NCBI GenBank assembly: GCA_036389275.1
Contig: DASVQE010000107.1
Span: 1 to 64,000 of the forward strand
Reading direction: 5' to 3'
Source: QHVT01 sp036389275
Lineage (GTDB): Bacteria; Acidobacteriota; Thermoanaerobaculia; Gp7-AA8
Length of the DNA stretch: 64,000 nt
Positions within the stretch are counted from its first letter, which is position 1. Every line of letters begins with the position of its first letter. This document shows, piece after piece, positions 18,641 to 26,251 of the stretch. The notes below the pieces were generated by a model. It saw only the letters and a list, made by a program, of their open reading frames with translations. It ran no database searches and was not told the origin of the DNA. The position numbers and the translations under genes were made by a program.

Positions 18641-19170
18641 TGACTGAACCGCGCCTCTCCTCGTCGGCCGCACTCCCCATCACCTACGGGGCCTTGCGGC
18701 TCCTCATCCCGCTGAACTGGCTCCTCGGCCTGGGGATCCTCGCCCTGCTGCTCGTCCTGCCGCACGAGCAATGGATCCTCCGCTCCTTCCACCTCGCGCC
18801 CTCGCCCGAGGCCGCGCGGCTGGTGATGGGGCTCCGCCTCGTCGCCATCCTCGGGCTCGTCACCATTCCGCTCAACCATGTCGTGCTGAAGCGGATGGTG
18901 GCGATCGTGGAGACGCTCCGCGCCGGAGATCCGTTCGTGAGCGCGAACGCGCAACGGTTGCAGACCATCGCCTGGGTGCTGCTGGCGCTGCAGGTGATCA
19001 GCGTCATCGTCGGCGCGATCGGCAAGGCGCTTTCGAATCCCGCGCACCCGCTGCATCTGAACGCCGGCTTCTCGATCAGCGGCTGGCTGGCGGTCCTCCT
19101 CACCTTCCTGCTCGCCCGCGTCTTCGCGCAGGGCACGCTCATGCGCGAGGACCTCGAAGGGATCGTCTGA
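18640..19170 (+). CDS. DUF2975 membrane protein
   Basis: The 176-residue protein has four predicted transmembrane helices (about 18-42, 62-82, 103-125, 143-165) and the DUF2975 motif RMVAIVETLRAGDPFVSANAQRL in the loop after the second. Members are nearly always encoded next to a small Cro/CI-type regulator (YozG-like), as here, and form a poorly understood membrane-sensor/regulator pair. The ATG at 18640 is preferred over an in-frame TTG 12 bases upstream. The XRE gene begins one base after the stop. Confidence 0.85.
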   Translation: MTEPRLSSSAALPITYGALRLLIPLNWLLGLGILALLLVLPHEQWILRSFHLAPSPEAARLVMGLRLVAILGLVTIPLNHVVLKRMVAIVETLRAGDPFVSANAQRLQTIAWVLLALQVISVIVGAIGKALSNPAHPLHLNAGFSISGWLAVLLTFLLARVFAQGTLMREDLEGIV

Positions 19171-19171
19171 C

Positions 19172-19396
19172 ATGCCGATCACCGTGAAGCTCGACGATGT
19201 TCTTCACGATCGCCGGATGACGCTGACCGAGCTGGCCGATCGCGTGGGGATGGCGTTGGCGAACCTCTCCATCCTCAAGACCGGCAAGGCAAAGGCGATC
19301 CGCTTCTCGACGCTCGAGGCGATCTGCGAGGTGCTGGCTTGTCAGCCGGGCGACATTCTCCGCTTCGAAGCGGGTGACGCCGAGGAAACGGAGTAA
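19172..19396 (+). CDS. Small Cro/CI-type transcriptional regulator (YozG-like)
   Basis: The 74-residue protein is a single helix-turn-helix domain: LTELADRVGMALANLSILKTGKAKAIRFSTL covers the DNA-binding helices and ICEVLACQPGDILRFE the last helix. This is the family typically fused or linked to DUF2975 proteins. It likely binds the repeated boxes before the operon. It is separated from the upstream gene by one base and from the downstream gene by about three, so it is translated in a coupled manner. Confidence 0.9.
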   Translation: MPITVKLDDVLHDRRMTLTELADRVGMALANLSILKTGKAKAIRFSTLEAICEVLACQPGDILRFEAGDAEETE

Positions 19397-19399
19397 GTG

Positions 19400-20101
19400 A
19401 TGCTTCTGGCCATTCACATCGCCGCCGGCGCGGCCGCCATGATTCTCGGTGCCGTCGCGCTCCTGTTCCGGAAAGGCGGCAGCGTGCACCGCCGCAGCGG
19501 GATGTTGTTCGTCTACGCCATGCTGGTCATGGGCATCAGCGCCTCGATTCTCGAACTGCTCAAGACTGCCTCGCCGGCCAACGTGGTCGCGGCGCTGATG
19601 TCGATGTATTTCGTCGGCACGGCCGTGGCGGCGGTACGCCGGCCGTCGCGTTGGACGCGGACGATCAACATCGCCTCGCTGACGGTGGCACTCGCTCTGG
19701 CACTCGTCTCCATCGCCGGCGGCTTGCAGAAAGTCAGCGATCCGGGGCGCTCTTCCGGCGGCGTTCCCTTTCGCACGATCGGGGTGATGTCGTTCGTCCT
19801 CGCCGCGATCCTGCTCCTCGCCGCGGCGGGCGACGTGCGCATGGTTCGCGTCGGCGTGCTTCGCGGAGGCGCGCGCCTCCACCGTCATCTGTGGCGCATG
19901 TGCTTCGCGCTGTTCATCGCGGCGGGATCGTTCTTCTCGATTCGCGAGCGCGTGGCGAGAGTGCTGCCTCCCCTGTTCACGACCGGCTGGATGCGAGCCT
20001 TGCCGATCCTCCTGCTGTTCGCGGCGATGTTCTACTGGATGGTGCGCGTGCGCATCGCGCGCGAACCGATCGCGGCCGGTGCGAAGGGAGAGCTCCGATG
20101 A
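19400..20101 (+). CDS. DUF2306-like polytopic membrane protein
   Basis: The 233-residue protein has seven or eight hydrophobic segments. Its start (LLAIHIAAGAAAMILGAVALL, then KGGSVHRRSGMLFVYAMLVMG) follows the DUF2306 pattern, in which a first helix is followed by a conserved H-R-x-x-G turn. Function is unknown. A GTG sits directly before the ATG at 19400; I chose the ATG. It is the third gene of the DUF2975/XRE operon and overlaps the next gene by ATGA. Confidence 0.7.
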   Translation: MLLAIHIAAGAAAMILGAVALLFRKGGSVHRRSGMLFVYAMLVMGISASILELLKTASPANVVAALMSMYFVGTAVAAVRRPSRWTRTINIASLTVALALALVSIAGGLQKVSDPGRSSGGVPFRTIGVMSFVLAAILLLAAAGDVRMVRVGVLRGGARLHRHLWRMCFALFIAAGSFFSIRERVARVLPPLFTTGWMRALPILLLFAAMFYWMVRVRIAREPIAAGAKGELR

Positions 20102-20514
20102 AGGACCGCACGCTGATGGTGGCCTCGCTGCTGTCGATCGTCTTCAGCATGTTGCACCTGACCGAGGACATCGTTCGAGGAATCGAACGAGGAGGAGTCG
20201 GCAACCTGGTCACGGCCATTCCGATGTACGCGATCTGGCTGTACGCCACGCTCATCCTCGCCGGCCGCCGCTCCGGCTACATCATCGTCTTCCTCGGATC
20301 GCTGATCGGGTTGTGCATTCCCGCCTCGCACATGATCGGCAGAGGATTGAGCGCTTCGTTCGCCAAGTCGCCCGGTGCCTTCTTCTTCATCTCCGGAATG
20401 CTGCTCATCGGAGTGACCTCGTTCCTCTCCATTCTTCTCTGCGTGAATGGACTCTGGCGTCACTCTTCCACCTTCACCTCGTTGTCCTCCGGCCGCCGGT
20501 CGAGCAGTTCGTGA
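20098..20514 (+). CDS. Small membrane protein, function unknown
   Basis: The 138-residue protein has four hydrophobic segments (about 7-25, 40-57, 62-82, 95-115) and a short polar, serine-rich tail. I do not recognise a family. It starts inside the stop of the upstream gene (ATGA) and ends the DUF2975/XRE operon. Its last 55 bases overlap the convergent permease/peptidase gene, so the Ser/Arg-rich C-terminus may be an artefact of reading over the neighbour's end. Confidence 0.65.
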   Translation: MKDRTLMVASLLSIVFSMLHLTEDIVRGIERGGVGNLVTAIPMYAIWLYATLILAGRRSGYIIVFLGSLIGLCIPASHMIGRGLSASFAKSPGAFFFISGMLLIGVTSFLSILLCVNGLWRHSSTFTSLSSGRRSSSS

Positions 20515-23500
20515 TCGGGATCGACGATCGCGCCGGCCGGCGGACGTGCGACGGTGAGCTCGATGGTCTGCACGCCCGAGCGCAGGCGGTGCGTGGCGCG
20601 ATGGAGCGGCCGGCGTTGGGCGTCGTAGATGAGAATCTCCACGAGATCGTTCATCGCCACCGCCCGCTCCGTTCCGCTGCTGTCGCCCTTCAGCTTCTGC
20701 GCCTCGACCTGCAGCGTGACCCGGTATGCGCGAGGCCCGCTTTTCTGCACGGCGATGCGCCGGGCGCTGAGCTCCCAGAACGTGATCTCTTCGAACAGAT
20801 CTCGCAGCAGTGCGTGCGACGACGCAGGAGTCACCGCGCGCAGCTCCGCGTAGAAATCGAGCGAGGTCGGATACGGCGCGCGACCGGGCGGGAACTTCGC
20901 CAGCAGGTTCCGCAGCGCGCGATTCACCGGCTCGACGCCCACCGCCTCGCGCAGCGCGTACATGGCGAACGGACCGCGCCGATACGCGTCGGTCTGATCG
21001 ACGGCGCGCAGCAGCGGAACGGTGCGCGGCTGGTTCGGCCGCAGGTAGTCGGCGCGCATCAGGTCGAGCAGCCGCTGCAGGTGATCGCGGCCGAACGTCT
21101 CTTCGACGACGAGCATGCCGCTGTACCAGGCCAGGCTCTCCGTCAGGAACGGCGCGCCTTCGACGAACGCCGGCGTCAGCCGATGTCCCCACCACTGGTG
21201 ACCCATCTCGTGCGACACGACCGCGAACGGAAAGTCGACGGCTGCAGGACGCAGCACCGCGAAGCCTTCGGCATACGTCAGCAACCCGCTGTGCGCCGTC
21301 ATCCCGGCGATGGCCGGATCGCTCGGATACTCCACGAGCCGCACCTGCCGGTATGGATACGGCCCGAACACGCGCGTGTCGTACTCGAGCGACGCCTCGA
21401 CGCCGTGGATCATGCGCTCCAGGTTCGCGGTATGGGTCGGGTGATGAAAGATCTCGATGTCGACCGGCTGCTGGGAGCCGATCGCCGGCCGCCAGCGTGC
21501 GCGCCGCACGGCGTAGTCGGCGCAGGTGATGGTCCAGGCGTTACTGATCGGAACGTCGGTGACGTAGTGCACGTAGCTGCGTCCATGCACGCTCCAGCGG
21601 CGGCGCAAGGTGCCGGGCGCGACGCCGATCTGCGGCGCGTCCGTGCCGATGATGGTCTCGAGCGTGGTGGTCTCGTAGCCCTTCTGCTCCGCCGCTGCGT
21701 CGCGGAGGCGTGGGTACCGCGGACGTGCGCGCAGCTTGTACTTTTTGCGGAGCACCGGATCGTTGAGCTCGCGCGCGGCCTCGTAGCCGACGATCGGAAT
21801 CCAGTGATCGCCTTCGCGCGGACGATGGGTGATGAACGAGCCGTTGCCGACCACCGGTGGTCTCCCCTGAGTCCGAAAGAGTTGCGATGCGATCTCGACG
21901 CGGAAATGCATCTGGAGAGACTCGCCGGGCTGCAGCGCGCGACCGAGGGTGTAGATGCGGTAGTCGAGACCGTCGTCGACCGCGAGACGCGCGGCGCGGT
22001 CGAAGGAAACCGCTGTCCGCTCGCTGCCGGAAGACGTGGCCACGTGGATCGCGTCGATAGGCGTGCGGCCGCGATTCTCCAGACGATAGCTGCCGAGAAT
22101 CGTCGCAGTGCGCTGCCGCGGGTAGAACTCGACCTGCAGCTTCGTCGCGGCGATGACCGGCTGCGGCAGCGACGCGTAGCGGCCGTACCGGCGCTCGTAC
22201 TCTGCGCGGCGCTCCTCGATCGCGCGGTTCGTCCGGTACGGCTCGCGCACGTGCGTCCTGTAGAAGATGAAGCCGCCGGCGCTGACGACGACGATCATCG
22301 CCGCCGCCGCGGCCATCGCCACGGCGCGTGTGAAGCGCCGACGCGCCACTGCAGTTCGCTGCCGCAGATCGCGCTCCTCGCCGCGAACCCAGAAGAGATA
22401 CGCCGCAAGCATCAGCAGCAGCGCCCAGCCGCCGAAGTAGAGCGTGAACCAGAGCCGCCCTTCGGTGGTCGGACTGAAGCCGGAGATGTCCGAGTACATC
22501 CACGGCGGCAGGCTGCCGTACAGCAGCAGACCGTCCTCGACTCCGAGCCGCCGCAGGAGATCCTGCACGACCGGAACGAGCACGACGATCACGTTGGCGA
22601 CGTACTTTTGATTCACGAGCACGTGAACGAGCGTCGCCAGCGCGGCGGCGATCAGATACTCAGGCAGCAGCAGCGTGTAGAGGACGCGCAGGTAGACGGC
22701 GAGGTCATAGCGATCGGCGCCGTAGATCGTCTGCACGGCCAGGCCGGCGCCGAAGAAGATCGTCAGCGCGGCGGTGAGCATCATCGCCAGGCCGAGGAAC
22801 TTCCCTGCGACCACCAGCGCATCGGGGACGGGCGTGACTCCGCTGAGCGCCTCCATGCGTGCACCACGCTCCCGCCACACCAGCTCTCCGACCGAGAGCG
22901 CGATCAGCAGCGTGACCAGCACGGAGACATCGCTCGACAGAAAGTCGAGCAGCCGCGCCGTGGACAGTGACTGCGGGATGCCGAGCTCCGTTCGAGCGAG
23001 TCCCGGCGCCTCCAGGATGAACAGCAACGCCAGCAGCGGCACGATCCACCAGGCGCGGCTGCCGTGGAGCTCGCGGAACGAGCGCATGGTGATCGCGCGC
23101 AGTTGCCGCAGCCGCGTCGCCGTTTGAAACTGGCGTCGCGCCGGCGGAACGTTCGCCGCTCCTGTCGTTCCGTGTTCCGTGTTCCGCGTTCCGTGTTCGC
23201 CAGCGGCGTGATGGGCGAAGCGGAAGCGCGTGTACGCCGCAGCGAGCATCGCCATCGAGATTCCGAACCACAGCACGCGGTTCGCGAGGAGCGCATCGTT
23301 GACGTGCAGCGCGAACGTGTCCTTCTGCAGCGCCGTGAGCGAGACCATCAGCGCGTTGACCCCTGCATAGCCGAACGGGTCGAGCAGTGTGGCCACCTCC
23401 AGTCCGAACCGCGGCGCCAGAAGCTTCCCGCAGACGATCGCGGTGAAGAAGAGCAGCGCGCCGGCCGCGTAGCTCGCGGTGGCGCGCCGCGTGAGCGACG

Positions 23501-24002
23501 CGGCCGCGAAGAGCACGGCCGTGGCGATGAACGCGTTCGGCAGCGCGTACAGCAGATAGGGTGCGAGGTGCGCGGAGAGACGAAACGGCAGCACGCCGGC
23601 CGGATCGACCCACGGCATCTTCGTCGCCAGCAGGCCGCCGATGGGCAACGCCAGCAGGAGCAACGCGCTCATGAGGAAGGCGCCGAGAAAGCGGCCGAGG
23701 AGGTAGGCGGGCTTGCCGATCGGAGCGGTGTAGAAGAGTGCATCGACGCGCGTCTCCGTATCGCGCGCCGCGGCATCGCCCGCGAATCCGGCCATCATCA
23801 CCAGCGAGACCATGCTCCCGAACACCGTCAGGACCACCAGGGTGAAGGGCGCGTTGAAACTGCCGTCATCGCGCGAGCCGCCGCTCATCGCCTGCAGGAA
23901 CGTCATGCAGAGAGCGAAGACGATCAGAAAGTAGAAGAGGGTCGAGCCGCGGCCAAACCGGTACGCGAGCTCGAAGCGGACCACTTCCAGCACCTTTATC
24001 AT
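20460..24002 (-). CDS. ABC-2 permease fused to an M1 aminopeptidase-like domain (copy 1)
   Basis: The 1180-residue protein begins with two ABC-2-type membrane blocks (about 1-270 and 300-560, some twelve hydrophobic segments). It then has a long periplasmic M1 peptidase domain (about 610-1160). The zinc site HEMGHQWWGH lies near residue 930, and the third ligand sits in FLTESLAWY. The partner ATPase overlaps its start by four bases (ATGA). The machine probably couples ATP-driven movement to peptide trimming or export; the cargo is unknown. A linker between the permease blocks holds a 7-bp tandem repeat. PadR and HAAS genes lie upstream in the same operon. Confidence 0.9.
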   Translation of the reverse strand: MIKVLEVVRFELAYRFGRGSTLFYFLIVFALCMTFLQAMSGGSRDDGSFNAPFTLVVLTVFGSMVSLVMMAGFAGDAAARDTETRVDALFYTAPIGKPAYLLGRFLGAFLMSALLLLALPIGGLLATKMPWVDPAGVLPFRLSAHLAPYLLYALPNAFIATAVLFAAASLTRRATASYAAGALLFFTAIVCGKLLAPRFGLEVATLLDPFGYAGVNALMVSLTALQKDTFALHVNDALLANRVLWFGISMAMLAAAYTRFRFAHHAAGEHGTRNTEHGTTGAANVPPARRQFQTATRLRQLRAITMRSFRELHGSRAWWIVPLLALLFILEAPGLARTELGIPQSLSTARLLDFLSSDVSVLVTLLIALSVGELVWRERGARMEALSGVTPVPDALVVAGKFLGLAMMLTAALTIFFGAGLAVQTIYGADRYDLAVYLRVLYTLLLPEYLIAAALATLVHVLVNQKYVANVIVVLVPVVQDLLRRLGVEDGLLLYGSLPPWMYSDISGFSPTTEGRLWFTLYFGGWALLLMLAAYLFWVRGEERDLRQRTAVARRRFTRAVAMAAAAAMIVVVSAGGFIFYRTHVREPYRTNRAIEERRAEYERRYGRYASLPQPVIAATKLQVEFYPRQRTATILGSYRLENRGRTPIDAIHVATSSGSERTAVSFDRAARLAVDDGLDYRIYTLGRALQPGESLQMHFRVEIASQLFRTQGRPPVVGNGSFITHRPREGDHWIPIVGYEAARELNDPVLRKKYKLRARPRYPRLRDAAAEQKGYETTTLETIIGTDAPQIGVAPGTLRRRWSVHGRSYVHYVTDVPISNAWTITCADYAVRRARWRPAIGSQQPVDIEIFHHPTHTANLERMIHGVEASLEYDTRVFGPYPYRQVRLVEYPSDPAIAGMTAHSGLLTYAEGFAVLRPAAVDFPFAVVSHEMGHQWWGHRLTPAFVEGAPFLTESLAWYSGMLVVEETFGRDHLQRLLDLMRADYLRPNQPRTVPLLRAVDQTDAYRRGPFAMYALREAVGVEPVNRALRNLLAKFPPGRAPYPTSLDFYAELRAVTPASSHALLRDLFEEITFWELSARRIAVQKSGPRAYRVTLQVEAQKLKGDSSGTERAVAMNDLVEILIYDAQRRPLHRATHRLRSGVQTIELTVARPPAGAIVDPDHELLDRRPEDNEVKVEE
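23168..23199. repeat. Heptanucleotide tandem repeat inside the permease/M1 gene
   Basis: Four copies of TTCCGTG (one with a T-to-C change) and a partial fifth run in tandem. On the coding strand they encode the polar linker EHGTRNTEHGT between the two membrane blocks. A unit of 7 is not a multiple of 3, so gain or loss of one copy would shift the frame. Confidence 0.85.
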
Positions 24003-24877
24003 CGCCGGCTTCCCATCACCCGGAAGTAGACGTCGTGCAGCTCCGGCTTCACCGCTTGAAACGCACTCGAAGGCTGCGTCTCCGCGTACACGCGCACGAC
24101 CGTCTTTCCGGCCAGCAGCTTCGTCGACAGCACGTGCAGCTCGCGCTGCAACGCCGGCAGCTCCTCTTTCGCCACGAGCCGTTCCCACACCCGTCCTTCC
24201 ATCTCCGCCACCGCGCTCAGCGGCTCCGCCTCCAGCAGAATCTCTCCGCGGTCGATGATGGCCATGCGCGTGCAGAGCTCCGACACGTCGTCGACGATGT
24301 GCGTCGACAGGATGACGATGCTGTTCTCTCCGAGCTCGCTGAGCAGATTGAGGAAGCGCACTCGCTCGGCCGGATCGAGACCGGCGGTCGGCTCGTCGAC
24401 GATGAGCAGCTCCGGATTTCCGAGCAGCGCGATGGCGATGCCGAAGCGCTGGCGCATGCCGCCGGAGAACGCGCCCAGCTTCTGCTTCCGCTTCTCCCAC
24501 AGATTCGTCTGTTTCAGCAGCGCTTCGACCACTCCGCGCCGCTCGGCGCGATCGACGATCCCTTCGAGGACGGCGAAGTGATCGAGGAGCTTCTCGGCGA
24601 CGACGTGCGGATAGAGCCCGAAATCCTGCGGCAAATATCCGAGCTTCTCGCGCACGGCATCCTTCTGCTTGACGACGTCGAGCTCGCCGAGGCGGATCTC
24701 TCCCTCGTCCGGCTCCTGCAGCGTCGCCAGCGTGCGCATGAGCGTCGACTTGCCGGCGCCGTTCGGCCCGAGGAGTCCGAACATGCCGGTCGGGATCGTG
24801 AGAGTGACGTTCTGCAGCGCCTTCACGCCGTTGCCGTACGTCGTCGACAGGCGGTCGATCCGAAGTTCGAGTGACAT
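23999..24877 (-). CDS. ABC transporter ATP-binding protein (copy 1, partner of permease/M1)
   Basis: The 292-residue ATPase has Walker A LLGPNGAGKST (about 36-46), Q-loop LPQDFGLYP, signature FSGGMRQRFG, Walker B LLIVDEPTAGLDP and switch His in LSTHIVDD. The last 75 residues form a small accessory domain. Start choice: ATG 24877 has GGAGG 6 bases upstream. It sits between the HAAS gene and the permease/M1 gene and is about as long as its paralogue at 36.4-37.2 kb. Confidence 0.95.
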   Translation of the reverse strand: MSLELRIDRLSTTYGNGVKALQNVTLTIPTGMFGLLGPNGAGKSTLMRTLATLQEPDEGEIRLGELDVVKQKDAVREKLGYLPQDFGLYPHVVAEKLLDHFAVLEGIVDRAERRGVVEALLKQTNLWEKRKQKLGAFSGGMRQRFGIAIALLGNPELLIVDEPTAGLDPAERVRFLNLLSELGENSIVILSTHIVDDVSELCTRMAIIDRGEILLEAEPLSAVAEMEGRVWERLVAKEELPALQRELHVLSTKLLAGKTVVRVYAETQPSSAFQAVKPELHDVYFRVMGSRR

Positions 24878-24947
24878 GCATTGCCTCCGCGAACAGAGCT
24901 TCCCCATCCGGCTTTGCGGCCGGCAGGAAGGTCCTTGGTGATGGGGT

Positions 24948-25721
24948 TCAGTGGCGGTAGTAGAGGAGCGCGGCGCCGGCGGCGGCGACCGCCGCACCGA
25001 TCGCAGCGAGCGCGCCGAAATGTTTTCGCCGGACGCGCTCGAGGAGCGGCGCGAAGACGAACTGAATCGGCCGCAAGGCTGCGGCGCAGAGCGGGCCGGC
25101 AATGATCCACCACCCGCCGAGGAGGACCAGGCGGAGGCCGGGCGTCAGGCGCTCGCCCGCGCTGGCGCCGTCGAACATCCCCGCGCCGCCGTCGCCGCGC
25201 ACGAATGCCATCGCGCCGAGCGGCGGGAGGAGCAACACCAGCACGGTTACGAACGCGAGCACGAGCACGATCGCCGGATAGACGAGCCAGCGGCGAGAGC
25301 CGAGCGGCTCACCGCGCTCGAGCTTCTGATCGATCCAGGCGCGGCTCACGAACACCGCCGGAATCAGCAGAAAAAATCCGAACATCATGAAGAGCACGAT
25401 CGACGCGACGACCAGGCCGAAGGAAAGATACGGCAGTCGTGAATCGTCTCTCGTCGAATCGACCACGCCGGGTGCGCGGCGCCACACCGGACGCTCCTCT
25501 TCGTCGAGCCATTGCTCCGGCGGCCCGAGGCGATCGAGGACGGCGATCATGTCCGTGCCGCTGACCGGCGCCGGCACCTGCTCGAGTGCGATCTCCACGT
25601 GCTCCCGCACGTTCTGCTCCAGTTCCTCGGCCACTTCCGCGCGCGCGCCGCGCAGCTCCGCGCGGATGCGCTGCAGATAGTCATCGAGCTGCTGGCGTGC
25701 TGCAGGTGTCATGTCGATCAT
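24948..25721 (-). CDS. HAAS-domain membrane protein of the PadR-ABC operon
   Basis: The 257-residue protein opens with a helical HAAS domain (about 1-75; LDDYLQRIRAELRGARAEV, then VLDRLGPPEQWLDEE), followed by four transmembrane segments (about 100-125, 148-172, 200-222, 238-255). It overlaps the PadR gene by ATGA. HAAS/PadR pairs accompany ABC systems, and this domain may relay a membrane signal to the repressor or transporter. The role is inferred from context. Confidence 0.82.
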   Translation of the reverse strand: MIDMTPAARQQLDDYLQRIRAELRGARAEVAEELEQNVREHVEIALEQVPAPVSGTDMIAVLDRLGPPEQWLDEEERPVWRRAPGVVDSTRDDSRLPYLSFGLVVASIVLFMMFGFFLLIPAVFVSRAWIDQKLERGEPLGSRRWLVYPAIVLVLAFVTVLVLLLPPLGAMAFVRGDGGAGMFDGASAGERLTPGLRLVLLGGWWIIAGPLCAAALRPIQFVFAPLLERVRRKHFGALAAIGAAVAAAGAALLYYRH

Positions 25722-26065
25722 CGCTTCCCTTGCTTTCGCAGACCGCCGATGGCGCGGTGCAGGCTGTCCCAGTGCTGATTCATCCGGTGCAGGTCCTCGC
25801 GTCCGCGCGGCGTGAGCCGGTAATACTTGCGCGCCGGTCCCTGCTGCGACTCTTCGATGTACGTGTCGACCAGCCCACTGTTCTTCAGCCGGCTCAAAAT
25901 CGGATAGACCGTCCCTTCGGTGATCACCAGATGATCGACGTCGCTGAGCCGCCGCACGATGTCGTACCCGTAAAGCGGCGCCGGCGCGATCGTGTTCAGG
26001 ATGGCCAGCTCGAGGAGCCCCTTCCGGAGCTGCGTCATCCAGTTGTCGAAGGAGAGCTCCGTCAC
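25718..26065 (-). CDS. PadR family repressor of the first ABC/M1 operon
   Basis: The 115-residue winged-helix protein shows all PadR signatures: KGLLELAILNTIAPAPLYGYDIVRRL, ITEGTVYPILSRLKNSGLV, and GPARKYYRLTPRGREDL. Translation probably starts at a GTG (26065; a second in-frame GTG at 26071 is possible), as no ATG fits near the promoter. It heads the PadR-HAAS-ATPase-permease/M1 operon and presumably represses it through the direct repeats just upstream. Confidence 0.9.
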   Translation of the reverse strand: MTELSFDNWMTQLRKGLLELAILNTIAPAPLYGYDIVRRLSDVDHLVITEGTVYPILSRLKNSGLVDTYIEESQQGPARKYYRLTPRGREDLHRMNQHWDSLHRAIGGLRKQGKR

Positions 26066-26084
26066 GGCCACAGAATGATGCCTC

Positions 26085-26110
26085 GCAAGGTAGATGTCAA
26101 TGCAAGGTAG
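26085..26110. promoter_or_regulatory. Direct-repeat operator flanking a -35 box before the PadR gene
   Basis: GCAAGGTAG occurs at 26085-26093 and 26102-26110, a 17-bp period. Between the copies, on the minus strand, lies TTGACA (26100-26095), a perfect -35 hexamer for the PadR operon. A protein bound to the repeats would cover the promoter. Confidence 0.55.
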
Positions 26111-26137
26111 TGTTACGAATGGGAGGCGGCCGCGCCG

Positions 26138-26166
26138 TTGCGCTCCCCATCCCGCCCGTCTATGAT
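26138..26166 (+). promoter_or_regulatory. Promoter of the ferritin-like/MNIO operon
   Basis: TTGCGC (26138-26143) and TATGAT (26161-26166) are 17 bases apart, giving a leader of about 80 bases before the ATG at 26252. The leader shows no obvious riboswitch fold. Confidence 0.45.
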
Positions 26167-26251
26167 TGCCTTTCTTCAGCCCATAAGGAACGCCGCACCC
26201 GTCCACACGTCGGAGGACGCCTGTCCATTCGGACCGGCAAAAGGGAGAACG

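Noticed and set aside
20079..22970. Plus-strand open frame of 963 codons opposite the permease/M1 gene
   Set aside because: Antisense shadow; only its first part overlaps the real 138-residue membrane protein, in another frame.
26138..26251. Upstream ATG extension of the ferritin-like gene
   Set aside because: It would place the -10 box inside the coding region; the ATG at 26252 has a good SD and starts the helical domain.
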